From NCBI GenBank assembly GCA_019113395.1, contig DXHL01000021.1:1-64000 (forward strand): 64,000 nt of DNA. Direction: 5' to 3'. Under the pieces are notes generated by a model. That model was not told where the DNA came from. It worked only from the letters and a program-made list of their open reading frames with translations, and searched no databases. Origin of the DNA: Candidatus Rikenella faecigallinarum. GTDB taxonomy: Bacteria; Bacteroidota; Bacteroidia; Bacteroidales; Rikenellaceae. The position numbers were made by a program, and so were the translations under genes. Positions 1 through 9,686 of the stretch are shown here, piece after piece (the stretch's first letter is position 1; the number at the start of each line of letters is the position of its first letter).

Positions 1-693
1 CTCGTCGGAGAAGAGCATGAAGTGGAAGATAAGGATTTTGGCAGCCTCTTTCAGGGCGTCTTTGGGATGGATTGAGCCATCGGTAGTGATTTCGATGGTC
101 AGTTTCTCATAGTCGGTTTTCTGTTCGACCCGATAGTTTTCGACGGCATACTTGACATTTTTGATGGGGGTATGAATCGAGTCCATCGGGAGGAGTCCGA
201 AAGGAGCATCTGCAGGTCTGTTTTCCTCGGCGGGGACATATCCCCGACCTTTCCCGATAGTGAGTTCCATTTGGAACTTGACATCGGGTTCGAGGCGGCA
301 AATCAGCAGGTCGGGATTGAGGACTTTGAATCCGGTCATGAAGTTGGAGAGGTAACCGGCCGTAAGTTCGGTTACTCCTGCGACATTGACGGTTACTTTT
401 TCAGCGTCCACATTTTCGACGGTGCGCACCAGACGAACCTGTTTGAGGTTCAGGATAATTTCTATCATCTCTTCCATCACTCCGGGGATGGAAGCGAACT
501 CGTGGTCAACGCCTGGGATATGGACCGTTGTAAAGGCGTAACCTTCGAGAGATGACAGGAGTATTCGGCGGAGTGCATTACCGACGGTGATACCGAAGCC
601 GGGCTCCAGGGGGCGGAATTCGAACCGTCCGAAGGAGGCGGTGGCATCGAGCATAATCACCTTGTCGGGCTTCTGGAATGCTAATATTGCCAT
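1..693 (-). CDS. rpoA: RNA polymerase subunit alpha, 3' end cut by window edge
   Basis: Reading the minus strand from the ATG at 693 gives 231 codons without a stop up to the window edge. The protein begins [20 protein letters not shown] and contains the alpha-NTD signature [20 protein letters not shown], which forms the dimer interface that nucleates polymerase assembly. The residues seen cover the N-terminal domain; the linker and the C-terminal DNA- and activator-binding domain lie outside. It is the last gene seen of the ribosomal superoperon, 25 nt after rpsD, as usual in bacteria (rplQ normally follows). Identification is firm; only the 3' end is missing. Confidence 0.97.
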   Translation of the reverse strand, partial: MAILAFQKPDKVIMLDATASFGRFEFRPLEPGFGITVGNALRRILLSSLEGYAFTTVHIPGVDHEFASIPGVMEEMIEIILNLKQVRLVRTVENVDAEKVTVNVAGVTELTAGYLSNFMTGFKVLNPDLLICRLEPDVKFQMELTIGKGRGYVPAEENRPADAPFGLLPMDSIHTPIKNVKYAVENYRVEQKTDYEKLTIEITTDGSIHPKDALKEAAKILIFHFMLFSDE

Positions 694-718
694 AGTGTTA
701 TTGCTCCTGGGTTAATGA

Positions 719-1327
719 CTATTTAGAATAGAGTTCGACGATGAGTTGCTCGTTGATATTTTCGGGGATTTCCGCGCGTTCGGGTTTTTGCATGAATTTC
801 CCGGTCATGGAAGCGGCATCCCATTCGAGCCACGAGAAGCGGCTGCGTTGGGTAGAGCCGAGGGCGTTTTGGATAACTTCCAGGGCTTTAGCCTTTTCAC
901 GTACTGCGACGGTTTGACCCGGTTTCAGCGAGTAGGAGGGGATGTTCACCACTTCACCATCGACGGTAATGTGGCGGTGCGATACGAGCTGACGGGCAGC
1001 CGCGCGGGTGGGGGCGATACCCAGCCGGTACACCACATTGTCCAGACGGGACTCGAGGAGTTGGAGGAGCACCTCACCAGTCACACCGCCGGCACGTTCA
1101 GCCGCTTCGAAGGTGCGGCGGAACTGTTTTTCGAGCATGCCGTAGAGGGCTTTGACTTTTTGTTTTTCCTTGAGCTGCACCCCGTATTCGGATACTTTTT
1201 TACGACGGCGGTTGAGGCCGTGTTGTCCCGGGGGGTAGTTTTTCTTTTCGAACGAGGTGTCCGAGCCGAAGATGGGTTCGCCGAATTTACGGGCGATTTT
1301 GGTTCTAGGTCCAGTATAACGTGCCAT
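719..1327 (-). CDS. rpsD: 30S ribosomal protein S4
   Basis: The 202-residue product starts [20 protein letters not shown] and carries the S4 RNA-binding domain in its second half ([30 protein letters not shown]). S4 is a primary 16S rRNA binder that starts small-subunit assembly and often represses its own operon. The N-terminal region has no Cys cluster, so this is the zinc-free form. It sits between rpsK and rpoA; the 147-nt gap to rpsK is the longest in this part of the operon and could hold an S4 control structure, although I cannot show one. Confidence 0.98.
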   Translation of the reverse strand: MARYTGPRTKIARKFGEPIFGSDTSFEKKNYPPGQHGLNRRRKKVSEYGVQLKEKQKVKALYGMLEKQFRRTFEAAERAGGVTGEVLLQLLESRLDNVVYRLGIAPTRAAARQLVSHRHITVDGEVVNIPSYSLKPGQTVAVREKAKALEVIQNALGSTQRSRFSWLEWDAASMTGKFMQKPERAEIPENINEQLIVELYSK

Positions 1328-1474
1328 TTTGTTTTTCCTTTTTTTCTAAGAGTAAATGAGGTAAAAGTAAATCCGCTTGGGATGCGTTGCGGTTGTGGGC
1401 TGATGAGGTTGCGCAGGGGGGTGTATGATACGACCCGAGCACAAGGTCAGGCAGCCGCCATAGCCGCAAGGGCA

Positions 1475-1864
1475 TCAGACACGACGACGTGCCGGCGGAC
1501 GGCAACCGTTATGGGGCAGGGGCGTAACGTCGATGATTTCGATGACTTCGATACCGGCACCGTTGATGGTACGGATAGCGGATTCACGTCCCGAGCCGGG
1601 TCCTTTGACGTATACTTTGACTTTGCGGAGGCCGAGGTCGTAGGCTACTTTCGCGCAGTCCTGGGCAGCGGTTTGGGCTGCATAGGGGGTATTTTTCTTT
1701 GAGCCGCGGAATCCCATTTTACCTGCAGAACTCCAGCTAATCACCTGTCCTTCAGCGTTGGTAAGGGTAACGATAACGTTGTTGAAGGTCGAGTGGATAT
1801 GTGCTTGGCCCAGTGCGTCAACTTTGACGACTTTCTTTTTAACTGATCCAGTTTTCTTTGCCAT
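1475..1864 (-). CDS. rpsK: 30S ribosomal protein S11
   Basis: The 129-residue protein matches S11 end to end: [20 protein letters not shown] near the N-terminus, [11 protein letters not shown] in the middle, and the terminal [19 protein letters not shown]11 lines the 30S platform next to the mRNA exit and the P/E sites. The usual [23 protein letters not shown] tail is kept, with Ala for the common Lys. Gene order rpsM-rpsK-rpsD is standard. Confidence 0.98.
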   Translation of the reverse strand: MAKKTGSVKKKVVKVDALGQAHIHSTFNNVIVTLTNAEGQVISWSSAGKMGFRGSKKNTPYAAQTAAQDCAKVAYDLGLRKVKVYVKGPGSGRESAIRTINGAGIEVIEIIDVTPLPHNGCRPPARRRV

Positions 1865-1906
1865 AATGTGTGTGTAAGCCTAAATGGAGTTAGGATAAGC
1901 GATTAA

Positions 1907-2287
1907 CTATTTCGTTGCTTTTTTCTTGTTTGCAACGGTTTTCTTACGTCCTTTACGGGTACGTGCGTTGTTTTTGGTGCTTTGACCGCGCACGGGGAGA
2001 CCCAGACGGTGGCGGATACCGCGGTAGCAACCGATATCCATCAGGCGTTTGATGTTGAGTTGGATGGTCGAGCGCAGTTCACCTTCCACACGTATACCCT
2101 CAGCGGCAATCACGTTACGGATAGCACCGACCTGTTCATCGGTCCAGTCTTTCACTTTGGTATCCTGGTCGATACCGGCCTTTTGGAGGATAACGGCGGC
2201 GGTACTGCGTCCGATGCCGTAGATATAGGTGAGGCCGATAACGCCTCGTTTGTTTTTGGGTAAGTCGACTCCGACAATACGTGCCAT
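1907..2287 (-). CDS. rpsM: 30S ribosomal protein S13
   Basis: This 126-residue protein begins [20 protein letters not shown] and has the helix-hairpin region [12 protein letters not shown] plus the basic tail [19 protein letters not shown]13 sits in the 30S head and contacts the P-site tRNA and the 50S subunit through its C-terminal tail. The Lys-rich tail ends [14 protein letters not shown]. It lies between rpmJ and rpsK. Confidence 0.98.
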   Translation of the reverse strand: MARIVGVDLPKNKRGVIGLTYIYGIGRSTAAVILQKAGIDQDTKVKDWTDEQVGAIRNVIAAEGIRVEGELRSTIQLNIKRLMDIGCYRGIRHRLGLPVRGQSTKNNARTRKGRKKTVANKKKATK

Positions 2288-2405
2288 AAGTAGTTTTCTT
2301 TTTCTTTGAAGTTCTTAAAAACTCAGTGAGTACCAGAATCTCGGTCTGTGCGGGGGTGCGATGTGCGCCGGGTGCACAGGAGCGTTGGGTATGGGACAAA
2401 AGGGA

Positions 2406-2522
2406 TTATCCCTGACGCATTTTGAGTTTCGGGTTTTTCTTGCAAATGACGTACACACGGCCTTTGCGGCGTACGATTTTGCAGTCTTCGCTGCGTTTTT
2501 TGATGGATGCTCTAACTTTCAT
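2406..2522 (-). CDS. rpmJ: 50S ribosomal protein L36
   Basis: This small gene encodes 38 residues: it starts [20 protein letters not shown], continues through [12 protein letters not shown] and ends MRQG. The C-x2-R/K pattern with Cys at 14 and 27 and no His after the second Cys looks like a degenerate or zinc-free L36. L36 binds 23S rRNA near the base of the L7/L12 stalk. Its position between infA and rpsM is the usual one, and the ATG at 2522 is the only reasonable start. Confidence 0.95.
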   Translation of the reverse strand: MKVRASIKKRSEDCKIVRRKGRVYVICKKNPKLKMRQG

Positions 2523-2593
2523 CGTGGTTTGAGTGATTTGGTTGGGAAGGCGTTCCTGGGTGTTCACACCCTAAGGTGCGTCTTCCGAAACGT

Positions 2594-2812
2594 TTACTTG
2601 TAGCGGAACGAGATGCGTCCTTTGGTGAGGTCATAGGGCGACATTTCGACCTTTACTTTGTCTCCGGGGAGAATCTTGATGTAGTGCATCCTCATCTTAC
2701 CGGAGATGTGGGCGGTGATTACGTGGCCGTTGTCCAATTCCACGCGGAACATGGCGTTGGAGAGGGCTTCGATAATGGTACCGTCCTTTTCGATTGCAGC
2801 TTGCTTTGCCAT
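2594..2812 (-). CDS. infA: translation initiation factor IF-1
   Basis: The 72-residue protein begins [20 protein letters not shown] and ends [13 protein letters not shown]. This is one S1/OB-fold domain with the IF-1 marker [22 protein letters not shown]-1 blocks the A site during initiation and helps IF-2 and IF-3. It follows map and precedes rpmJ, the common Bacteroidetes order. The length is exactly that of the family. Confidence 0.98.
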   Translation of the reverse strand: MAKQAAIEKDGTIIEALSNAMFRVELDNGHVITAHISGKMRMHYIKILPGDKVKVEMSPYDLTKGRISFRYK

Positions 2813-2905
2813 TCAGTGTTGGTTTTTTAAGCATTGCCACCTGTCGTCAACTGTTTGGGATTTCGGTCGGGTCTGACGTTAAGTCCTCCCTTGGTGAAAC
2901 CCCGT

Positions 2906-3682
2906 TCAGTCAATCGGCAGATTTTTTTCGATATACTCAAACGTGGTGAGGACATCCGGCCCTTCGTCCGTAATCGCGACAGCGAATTCAAAGTGGGCGG
3001 AGGGTTTACGGTCGGCGGTTCTGACGGTCCAACCGTCCCGTTCAAAGACTACGTTTCTGGAGCCGAGGTTAATCATGGGCTCGATACAGAGCACCATACC
3101 GGCTTTGAGTTGGGTACCGCTACCCCGTTTGCCGTAGTTGGGCACCTGGGGTTCTTCGTGGAGGCTTCGTCCAAGGCCGTGACCGACGAGTTCACGGACG
3201 ACGGTCATGCCGTGGCTTTGGGCGTAATCCTGTACGGCGTGGGAGATATCGCCAATCCTATTTCCCACTTTAGCCTGCGCGACACCTCTATAAAGGGCCT
3301 CCTTGGTGACATCCAGCAGCTCCCGAGTACGCGGGGCCACCTCTCCTACGGGGAAAGTGTAGGCGGAGTCGCCATGAAAACCGTTCATAAATGCGCCGCA
3401 GTCGACCGACACGATGTCGCCTTCCTGAAGGGCATACCCAGAGGGGAATCCGTGCACCACCTGTTCGTTCACCGAGATGCAGAGTGTAGCAGGGAAACCT
3501 CCGTAACCTTTGAAATTCGGTACTGCACCGTTAGCACGGATAAACTCTTCGGCCAGCGTGTCGAGTTCGGCGGTGGTGACACCCGGGCGGATGTTCCGTC
3601 CGACGAGGGCGAGTGTGCGGCTGACGAGTTGGTTGGCTTGTCGGAGCAGTTCGATTTCCTCTTTGGTTTTCAGGTATATCAT
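2906..3682 (-). CDS. map: type I methionyl aminopeptidase
   Basis: This 258-residue M24A enzyme removes the initiator Met from nascent proteins in the cytosol. The five metal ligands are recognisable: Asp in VSVDCGAF, Asp in HGDSAYTF, His in VGHGLGRSLHEEP, Glu in LCIEPMIN and Glu in HFEFAVAIT. No N-terminal extension is present, so it is the short type Ia form. It lies between secY and infA on the same strand. The 117-nt gap before it, after secY, has a weak GGTGCCC/GGGCACC inverted repeat (about 3756-3788) without a good T-tract, so read-through is likely. Confidence 0.97.
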   Translation of the reverse strand: MIYLKTKEEIELLRQANQLVSRTLALVGRNIRPGVTTAELDTLAEEFIRANGAVPNFKGYGGFPATLCISVNEQVVHGFPSGYALQEGDIVSVDCGAFMNGFHGDSAYTFPVGEVAPRTRELLDVTKEALYRGVAQAKVGNRIGDISHAVQDYAQSHGMTVVRELVGHGLGRSLHEEPQVPNYGKRGSGTQLKAGMVLCIEPMINLGSRNVVFERDGWTVRTADRKPSAHFEFAVAITDEGPDVLTTFEYIEKNLPID

Positions 3683-3799
3683 TTATGTATATATAAAAGA
3701 ACCTTTCAATGGGTTTGGTTCCGTCGCAGAGAGGGAATCGCCGCAAACGCATAAGGTGCCCACTCGATTAGAGGGTGGAGAGGGCACCGTCGTATGCGT

Positions 3800-5125
3800 T
3801 TAGTTCAGGCGTCCTTTCATGCGTCCGCTCTTCATCAGGCCGTCGTAGTGACGGAGCAGGAGGTGTGATTCGATTTGCTGCAGGGTATCGAGCACCACCC
3901 CTACGAGAATGAGGAGCGAGGTCCCTCCGTAGAAGAGGGCAAACTGTCCGTCCACACCGATGAGGTGTGCAAAGACAGGGAGGATAGCGATAATGGCGAG
4001 GAAAATCGAGCCGGGGAGGGTGATTCGGGTCATGATGGTATCCATGTAGGAAGCCGTCTGTTTCCCGGGTTTGATACCGGGGATAAACCCGCCATTACGT
4101 TTCATGTCATCGGCCATTTGGTTGGTATTGATGGTGATGGCGGTATAGAAGTAGGTAAACGCCATGACCAGAATCCCGAAGACGAGATTGTACCAGAACC
4201 CATAGACATTCCCGAACACAGCACCGAGGCCTTGCGTAGCTTCGAATTTGGTGAAGATGAGCGGGAGCATCATGATAGCCTGTGCAAAGATAATCGGCAT
4301 CACCCCTGCGGCATTGATTTTGAGGGGGATGTACTGGCGTACGCCGCCGTACTGTTTGTTACCGACAATACGTTTGGCGTATTGTACCGGGACTTTGCGG
4401 ACAGCCTGCACGAGTGCGATGGTAGCAGCAAAGACCAGGAAGAGGAGCACCAGTTCGACAATCAGCATGACGAAACCGCCCCCGGCCGTCGTAAAGCGGG
4501 CATTGACTTCCGCGAGGAAGGCGTGGGGGAGTCGGGCGATAATCCCAATCATGATGATAAGCGAGACGCCGTTACCAATCCCTTTATCGGTAATTTTTTC
4601 GCCGAGCCACATGACAAACATCGTTCCGGCGATGAGCACCATGGTAGCGCTGAAGGTAAAGAGGAACGAGTTGCCGAGGACAAACGCCGAGGGGACGAGT
4701 TGGTAATTCAGATTGGCGAGGTAAGCCGGAGCTTGCAGGAGGAGAATCCCAATGGTCAGATAACGTGTCCATTGATTAATTTTCCGCCGTCCACTTTCCC
4801 CTTCTTTTTGGAGTTTTTGGAAGTAGGGGACAGCGATAGCGAGCAGCTGAATTACGATAGATGCCGAGATGTAGGGCATAATCCCGAGGGCAAAAATCGA
4901 GGCATTGGAGAATGCCCCCCCCGAGAAGATGTCCAGCAGTCCCAGAATCCCGTCTTGGGTTTGCTGTTGGAGTCCGGAGCCTGTGAGTGCTTCGGGGTTA
5001 ATCCCCGGCAGCACGACGAAGCTCCCCAGGCGATAGATAAGGAGCAGCCCCAAGGTGTAGAGGATGCGGTTCCGCAGCTCTTCAATCTTGAAGATGTTCC
5101 GAATGGTATCAATGAGTTTTTTCAT
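3800..5125 (-). CDS. secY: protein translocase channel subunit SecY
   Basis: The 441-residue membrane protein starts MKKLIDTIRNIFKIEELRNR and has ten hydrophobic segments. SecY hallmarks include PGINPEALTG after the first membrane helix, the plug/TM2 stretch SIFALGIMPYISASIVIQLL, and MADDMKRNGGFIPGIKPGK in the cytosolic loop that contacts SecA and ribosomes. It forms the SecYEG channel in the inner membrane. It follows rplO by 28 nt, as in the classical spc operon. Conserved motifs and normal length suggest an intact gene. Confidence 0.98.
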   Translation of the reverse strand: MKKLIDTIRNIFKIEELRNRILYTLGLLLIYRLGSFVVLPGINPEALTGSGLQQQTQDGILGLLDIFSGGAFSNASIFALGIMPYISASIVIQLLAIAVPYFQKLQKEGESGRRKINQWTRYLTIGILLLQAPAYLANLNYQLVPSAFVLGNSFLFTFSATMVLIAGTMFVMWLGEKITDKGIGNGVSLIIMIGIIARLPHAFLAEVNARFTTAGGGFVMLIVELVLLFLVFAATIALVQAVRKVPVQYAKRIVGNKQYGGVRQYIPLKINAAGVMPIIFAQAIMMLPLIFTKFEATQGLGAVFGNVYGFWYNLVFGILVMAFTYFYTAITINTNQMADDMKRNGGFIPGIKPGKQTASYMDTIMTRITLPGSIFLAIIAILPVFAHLIGVDGQFALFYGGTSLLILVGVVLDTLQQIESHLLLRHYDGLMKSGRMKGRLN

Positions 5126-5153
5126 GAGCCTGAGCTAAGAAAGGGGTGGTAGT

Positions 5154-5597
5154 TTAGAGTTTGGTAGCGGTACCGCCTTGTGCTTCGATAGCGGCTTGAG
5201 CCGATTTCGAGAAGGCGTGTGCCGTCACGTCCACTTTTTTGGAGAGGGTACCGGTGCCGAGGATTTTGATGACATCGTTTTTGGATACGAGTCCGGCGGC
5301 AACGAGTTGTTCCTGACCGATAGTGGTAACTCCTTTCTGAGCGAGCGCTTCGATAGAGAGGAGGTTAACGGTTTTGAATACGACTTTGTTGATGTTGGTA
5401 AAGCCGAATTTGGGGAGACGGCGGTGGAGCGGCATTTGTCCGCCCTGGAAGCCGCGTTTGTGTTTGTAACCGGAGCGGGATTGCGCCCCTTTGTGTCCAC
5501 GGGTAGAGGTACCGCCGTGTCCCGAGCCCTGGCCGCGACCGATGCGTTTTTCGCTGTGGGTAGAGCCTTTAGCGGGAGTAATATTACTGAGGTTCAT
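5154..5597 (-). CDS. rplO: 50S ribosomal protein L15
   Basis: The 147-residue protein starts MNLSNITPAKGSTHSEKRIG and shows the L15 Gly/Arg-rich stretch RGQGSGHGGTSTRGHKGAQS, then GFQGGQMPLHRRLPKFGF. L15 is a late assembly protein of the 50S subunit. The C-terminal half carries the L18e/L15 fold (IKILGTGTLSKKVDVTAHAF). It lies between rpmD and secY. Confidence 0.98.
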   Translation of the reverse strand: MNLSNITPAKGSTHSEKRIGRGQGSGHGGTSTRGHKGAQSRSGYKHKRGFQGGQMPLHRRLPKFGFTNINKVVFKTVNLLSIEALAQKGVTTIGQEQLVAAGLVSKNDVIKILGTGTLSKKVDVTAHAFSKSAQAAIEAQGGTATKL

Positions 5598-5626
5598 AGT
5601 ATTGGTCTGTGATTAAGAGGAATCGG

Positions 5627-5809
5627 TTATTTAACTTCTTCGACAGCGACGAGATGTTTTACTTTCTCGACCATGCCCAGGATTTCGGGGCATTTGTTGT
5701 GTTCCACGCACTGGCGGATTTTGCGGAGTCCGAGTGCGTCCAGATTAGCGCGTTGCTGCTTGTTGGCACCAATACGGCTTTTCACCTGGGTGATTTTGAT
5801 TATTGCCAT
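5627..5809 (-). CDS. rpmD: 50S ribosomal protein L30
   Basis: The 60-residue protein begins MAIIKITQVKSRIGANKQQR and continues NLDALGLRKIRQCVEHNKCP, the ferredoxin-like L30 fold. It binds 23S rRNA in the 50S subunit. Length and position between rpsE and rplO are standard. Confidence 0.97.
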   Translation of the reverse strand: MAIIKITQVKSRIGANKQQRANLDALGLRKIRQCVEHNKCPEILGMVEKVKHLVAVEEVK

Positions 5810-5884
5810 TTCGCTTAAGGTTCAAAGTAAGGTTAATGGAAAGGTAGTGGAGGGGTGCGGTGTTGCACCACATCCGGAGTTTCC

Positions 5885-6403
5885 CTACCCGTTAAAGACC
5901 TGAGTGAGGGAGATACCGCGGGTTTCGGCGATGGTCACCGGGTCGCGCAGTTCGGCGAGTGCAGCGACGGTCGCTTTGACGAGGTTGTGCGGGTTAGAGG
6001 AGCCTTTGCTTTTGGCGAGGACGTTTTTGACGCCGACGCTTTCGAGCACGGCACGCATAGCACCCCCTGCAATCACCCCGGTACCGGGCGAGGCGGGACG
6101 GAGCAGCACGCGCGAGCCGCTGAATTTAGCGGTTTGTTCGTGGGGGATGGTTCCTTTGAGAACAGGTACTTTAATCAGGTTTTTCTTTGCGTCTTCCACG
6201 CCTTTTGCGATGGCGGTGGTGACTTCGGAGGCTTTACCGAGGCCATAGCCGACGATACCGTTTTCGTTTCCTACGACCACGATAGCCGAGAAGGTGAAGG
6301 TACGTCCCCCTTTGGTCACTTTGGTAACGCGTTGTATGCTAACCAGCCGGTCTTTGAGTTCGATGTCGCTGGTGCGTACTTTTTTTATGTTGTTTACAGA
6401 CAT
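5885..6403 (-). CDS. rpsE: 30S ribosomal protein S5
   Basis: This 172-residue protein starts [20 protein letters not shown]. It has the N-terminal dsRNA-binding domain ([30 protein letters not shown]) followed by the C-terminal domain ([20 protein letters not shown]). S5 helps set decoding accuracy and mRNA unwinding at the entry channel. It sits between rplR and rpmD. Confidence 0.98.
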   Translation of the reverse strand: MSVNNIKKVRTSDIELKDRLVSIQRVTKVTKGGRTFTFSAIVVVGNENGIVGYGLGKASEVTTAIAKGVEDAKKNLIKVPVLKGTIPHEQTAKFSGSRVLLRPASPGTGVIAGGAMRAVLESVGVKNVLAKSKGSSNPHNLVKATVAALAELRDPVTIAETRGISLTQVFNG

Positions 6404-6423
6404 GGTTTTTCGTTAATTCAGGA

Positions 6424-6786
6424 TTAGAATTTGAGTCCGCCTTCGCGAGCTGCTTCAGCGAGTTGTTTCACGCGGCCGTGGTAGAGGTACCCGTTACGGT
6501 CGAATGCCACGTTGGTAATCCCGGCAGCGAGTGCTTTGGCAGCGACAGCCTTTCCTACGATGGCAGCGACTTCGGTTTTGGTTTTGCCTTTGGCAGCTTC
6601 GGCGACTTCTTTGTCGAGCGACGAAGCGGCAGCAAGGGTTTTACCGGCCTGGTCGTCAATCAGCTGGGCATAGATTTGCTTGTTGCTGCGAAAAACCGTA
6701 AGTCTGGGGGCTTGAGCGGTCCCGTTTACGATTTTGCGAATGCGCATTTTGATACGTGCGCGTCGTGCTATTTTAGTAAGTGTCAT
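6424..6786 (-). CDS. rplR: 50S ribosomal protein L18
   Basis: The 120-residue product starts [20 protein letters not shown] and has the L18 core [20 protein letters not shown] and [21 protein letters not shown]18 binds 5S rRNA and brings it into the large subunit together with L5. It sits between rplF and rpsE. Confidence 0.98.
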   Translation of the reverse strand: MTLTKIARRARIKMRIRKIVNGTAQAPRLTVFRSNKQIYAQLIDDQAGKTLAAASSLDKEVAEAAKGKTKTEVAAIVGKAVAAKALAAGITNVAFDRNGYLYHGRVKQLAEAAREGGLKF

Positions 6787-6800
6787 TGTCTTCTTAAGGA

Positions 6801-7358
6801 TTATTTGGAGTTAGCTGACTTTCCGGCCTTGCGACGCAGTTGTTCGCCTACGAACTTGATACCTTTGCCTTTGTAGGGTTCGGGTTTACGCAGCGAGCGG
6901 ATTTTGGCAGCCACCTGTCCGAGGAGTTGTTTATCGGCGCTTTTGAGCGTCAGGATGGGGTTTCCTTTTTTCTCAGCGAAAGCTTCGGCTTTGATTTCGG
7001 CGGGGAGCATGATATGGATGTCATGCGAGTATCCGATGCTGAGTTCGAGGATTTGCCCTTTGACTTCGGCTTTGAAACCGACCCCTACGAGTTCCTGTTT
7101 GGTTTCGTAGCCGACCGATACGCCGTGTACCATGTTAGCGATGAGGGCGCGATAGAGGCCGTGCATCGAGCGGTGGCGGGGTTGGTCGGTAGGTCTGGTC
7201 ACATGGATTTGTTCTCCCTCTACCGTCACGGTGATGTCGGGATCGACTTTCTGAGAAAGTTGTCCAAGAGGGCCTTTCACGCTAACCACATTATCGGCGC
7301 CCACGGTAACGGTAACGCCTTTAGGCAGGTTTACAGGTAATTTTCCGATTCTTGACAT
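6801..7358 (-). CDS. rplF: 50S ribosomal protein L6
   Basis: This 185-residue protein begins [20 protein letters not shown]. It contains two repeated L6 domains and the signature [20 protein letters not shown] near the C-terminus. L6 sits near the sarcin-ricin loop and the factor-binding site. Gene order rpsH-rplF-rplR is standard. Confidence 0.98.
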   Translation of the reverse strand: MSRIGKLPVNLPKGVTVTVGADNVVSVKGPLGQLSQKVDPDITVTVEGEQIHVTRPTDQPRHRSMHGLYRALIANMVHGVSVGYETKQELVGVGFKAEVKGQILELSIGYSHDIHIMLPAEIKAEAFAEKKGNPILTLKSADKQLLGQVAAKIRSLRKPEPYKGKGIKFVGEQLRRKAGKSANSK

Positions 7359-7379
7359 TGTATTGTCTGGTTTGTAGGA

Positions 7380-7778
7380 TTAATATACGTAACAGAGGAC
7401 TTCGCCGCCGACGTTTTCCTTGCGGGCTTGTTTGTCGGTCATGATACCTTTGGAGGTAGAGACGATGGCGATACCGAGGCCGTTCATCACGCGCGGCATT
7501 TCGGCAACGCTGGCATACTGACGGAGGCCGGGACGGCTCACGCGGGTCAGTGCCTTGATGGCGGGGGTTTTGGTTTCGGGGTGGTACTTCAGGGCAATTT
7601 TGATTGTCGAGAAGCCTTTTTCGTTGGTTCCGAATTTGTAAGCAAGGATGTACCCTTGTTCGTGGAGGATACGGACAATCTCTTGCTTGATTTTCGAGCC
7701 GGGAGCTTCAACCACTTTGTGGTTGGCTTTCACCGCGTTTCTGATACGAGTCAGAAGATCTGCTATCGGATCTGTCAT
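7380..7778 (-). CDS. rpsH: 30S ribosomal protein S8
   Basis: The 132-residue protein starts MTDPIADLLTRIRNAVKANH and has the C-terminal S8 signature GLGIAIVSTSKGIMTDKQAR. S8 is a primary 16S binder and, in E. coli, the repressor of the spc operon. Here it is separated from rpsN by 358 nt containing a terminator and a promoter, so it is probably the first gene of its own transcript. That is unusual for this operon. Confidence 0.98.
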   Translation of the reverse strand: MTDPIADLLTRIRNAVKANHKVVEAPGSKIKQEIVRILHEQGYILAYKFGTNEKGFSTIKIALKYHPETKTPAIKALTRVSRPGLRQYASVAEMPRVMNGLGIAIVSTSKGIMTDKQARKENVGGEVLCYVY

Positions 7779-7875
7779 GGTTTGAAAAAAGTTGTTAGTG
7801 TATTTCCTTTGTTTTCAATGTGTTACCCACCAAACCAACGGACACACCGATGGCATATGGGGCCACAAAGAGTTG

Positions 7876-7906
7876 CAAAGTTACAAACTATTCCTTAATA
7901 ATCAAA
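7876..7906 (-). promoter_or_regulatory. Bacteroidetes-type promoter for rpsH
   Basis: On the minus strand a perfect -7 box TAACTTTG lies at 7883-7876 and a perfect -33 box TTTG at 7906-7903, with exactly 19 bp between them, matching the primary-sigma consensus of Bacteroides. The -7 box is 97 nt upstream of the rpsH ATG, so transcription should begin near 7870 with a leader of about 90 nt. Confidence 0.8.
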
Positions 7907-8018
7907 TTATTACAATCTTTTTTTGAGCACCCGGGAGTGGATTTTGCGTTGAGCGGAGGGTGGTTGTGTGGCTGAGGGGTGTGTTTTTCCGCCAAATTAG
8001 CGTATGACGTAATGGGAT

Positions 8019-8058
8019 AAAAAAAGCGTTCCGCACCTTTGTTTGGTGCGGAACGCTT
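8019..8058 (-). terminator. intrinsic terminator after rpsN
   Basis: A perfect 14-bp stem (arms 8045-8058 and 8024-8037) with a 7-nt loop is followed on the minus strand by seven T residues (8025-8019). It lies 79 nt past the rpsN stop codon. The rest of the rpsN-rpsH gap (7779-8136) holds only the promoter described at 7876-7906 and no gene I can see. Confidence 0.88.
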
Positions 8059-8136
8059 GGCGATATTTCAGCCGACTGATGAGATGTTCAGGTCCGGAGA
8101 GAGAACACAATCCCCTCCCCCACCCAAGGGAAGTCC

Positions 8137-8406
8137 CTACCAGCTGGCTTTTTTCACACCGGGCAGGAGGCCTGCCGATGCCATTTCGCGGAACTGGATA
8201 CGGCTAATCCCGAACTGACGCATATACCCTTTCGGACGCCCGGTAATCTGGCAGCGGTTGTGCAGACGGATGGGGTTCGAGTTTTTGGGGAGTTTAGCGA
8301 GTCCGGCATAGTCGCCGGCTTCTTTCAACGCTTTGCGTTTAGCGGCATACCGTGCCACGAGCTTTGCCCGTTTCACTTCGCGGGCTTTCATTGATTCTTT
8401 TGCCAT
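8137..8406 (-). CDS. rpsN: 30S ribosomal protein S14, zinc-free type
   Basis: The 89-residue protein starts [20 protein letters not shown] and ends [28 protein letters not shown], the S14 core. It has a single Cys and lacks the CxxC-CxxC zinc ribbon, so it is the zinc-independent form. It sits in the 30S head near the A site. It starts 3 nt after the rplE stop, so the two are probably coupled, and is followed by a strong terminator. Confidence 0.97.
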   Translation of the reverse strand: MAKESMKAREVKRAKLVARYAAKRKALKEAGDYAGLAKLPKNSNPIRLHNRCQITGRPKGYMRQFGISRIQFREMASAGLLPGVKKASW

Positions 8407-8409
8407 GGC

Positions 8410-8967
8410 TTAGTTCTTTTTAGCGTTTTTAAAGGGAAGCCCGAACTGTTTGAGCAGGGCGTAAGCTTCCGTATCGTTTTGAGCGGTGGTTACGAAGGTA
8501 ATTTCGACGCCGAAGATTTTGGTAATCTTGTCGATGTCGATTTCCGGGAAGATGATGTGTTCCTGGATACCGAGGGTATAGTTGCCCTGTCCATCGAATT
8601 TGTCGTTGATACCTTTGAAGTCGCGGATACGGGGGAGCGACACGGCAATCAGACGTTCGAGGAACTCGTACATGCGTTCGCGACGGAGGGTCACGCGCAC
8701 CCCGATGGGCATTTGCTTACGGAGTTTGAAGTTCGAGATATCCTTTTTCGAACGGGTTTGCACGGCGCGTTGGCCTGCGATGACCGTGAGTTCGTTTTGG
8801 GCTACTTCGACCAGTTTTTTATCGGCCACAGCAGCACCAATCCCCTGGTTGATGACGATTTTTTCGAGTTTGGGCACCTGCATGATGCTTTTGTACCCGA
8901 ATTCTTTCATCAGCGCGGGAGCGATTTCCTCTTTGTATTTGGTTTTGAGCGAAGGTACGTATGCCAT
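8410..8967 (-). CDS. rplE: 50S ribosomal protein L5
   Basis: This 185-residue protein begins [21 protein letters not shown]5 markers include [34 protein letters not shown] and [16 protein letters not shown]. It binds 5S rRNA and forms the central protuberance, contacting P-site tRNA. Its ATG overlaps the rplX stop by one base (TAATG), indicating translational coupling. Confidence 0.98.
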   Translation of the reverse strand: MAYVPSLKTKYKEEIAPALMKEFGYKSIMQVPKLEKIVINQGIGAAVADKKLVEVAQNELTVIAGQRAVQTRSKKDISNFKLRKQMPIGVRVTLRRERMYEFLERLIAVSLPRIRDFKGINDKFDGQGNYTLGIQEHIIFPEIDIDKITKIFGVEITFVTTAQNDTEAYALLKQFGLPFKNAKKN

Positions 8968-9290
8968 TATTTAATCTCCTCCCCAGATTTAACGGCCACT
9001 CGGACCAGTTTACCTTTATCGTTTTTCTTGCGTGCAACGCGGGTTGGTTTCCCCGATTTGGGGTCGAGGGGTTGGAGGTTGCTGATGTGAATCGGCGCTT
9101 CCTGTTTCACGATACCTCCCTGCGGGTTAGCGGCGTTGGGTTTGGTGTGTTTGCTGACCATGTTCACGCCTTCGACGATGGCACGTTGTTTATCGACGAT
9201 AACTTCGAGCACTTTACCCTGCTGTCCTTTGTTATCGCCGGCATTGACGTACACCGTGTCCCCTTTTTTGATATGGAATTTGGTAGACAT
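8967..9290 (-). CDS. rplX: 50S ribosomal protein L24
   Basis: The 107-residue product starts [20 protein letters not shown], with the KOW motif [20 protein letters not shown]. The following [20 protein letters not shown] is also typical. L24 initiates 50S assembly by binding the 5' end of 23S rRNA. It overlaps the rplE start by one base. Confidence 0.98.
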   Translation of the reverse strand: MSTKFHIKKGDTVYVNAGDNKGQQGKVLEVIVDKQRAIVEGVNMVSKHTKPNAANPQGGIVKQEAPIHISNLQPLDPKSGKPTRVARKKNDKGKLVRVAVKSGEEIK

Positions 9291-9318
9291 TTCTGTGTGT
9301 AATGGTTAAGTAGGTGAA

Positions 9319-9684
9319 TTAGAGGACTTCGGGAGCCAGAGAAATAATTTTCATATTGGCGTCACGGAGTTCGCGGGCCACCGGGCCGAAGATACGCGTA
9401 CCGCGCATTTCGCCGGCGTTGTTGAGCAGGACGACAGCGTTATCGTCGAAGCGGATGTATGAGCCATCGGGGCGACGTACCTCTTTTTTGGTACGCACGA
9501 CAACGGCTTTGGAGACAGCTCCTTTTTTGATATCTCCCGAGGGAGTAGCGCTTTTAACGCTGACGACGATTTTGTCGCCGATAGAGGCATAACGACGTCC
9601 TGTACCGCCAAGTACACGGATACAGAGAACTTCCTTTGCTCCGCTGTTATCGGCTACGGAGAGCCGGCTTTCTTGTTGTATCAT
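9319..9684 (-). CDS. rplN: 50S ribosomal protein L14
   Basis: This 121-residue protein begins [20 protein letters not shown] and includes the L14 signature [20 protein letters not shown] and the terminal [11 protein letters not shown]14 lies at the subunit interface and forms intersubunit bridges. It follows rpsQ by 2 nt. Confidence 0.98.
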   Translation of the reverse strand: MIQQESRLSVADNSGAKEVLCIRVLGGTGRRYASIGDKIVVSVKSATPSGDIKKGAVSKAVVVRTKKEVRRPDGSYIRFDDNAVVLLNNAGEMRGTRIFGPVARELRDANMKIISLAPEVL

Positions 9685-9686
9685 GG

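Noticed and set aside
3752..3790. Possible terminator between secY and map
   Set aside because: The GGTGCCC/GGGCACC arms are only 7 bp with a loop of about 20 nt and no T-tract; gene order argues for read-through.
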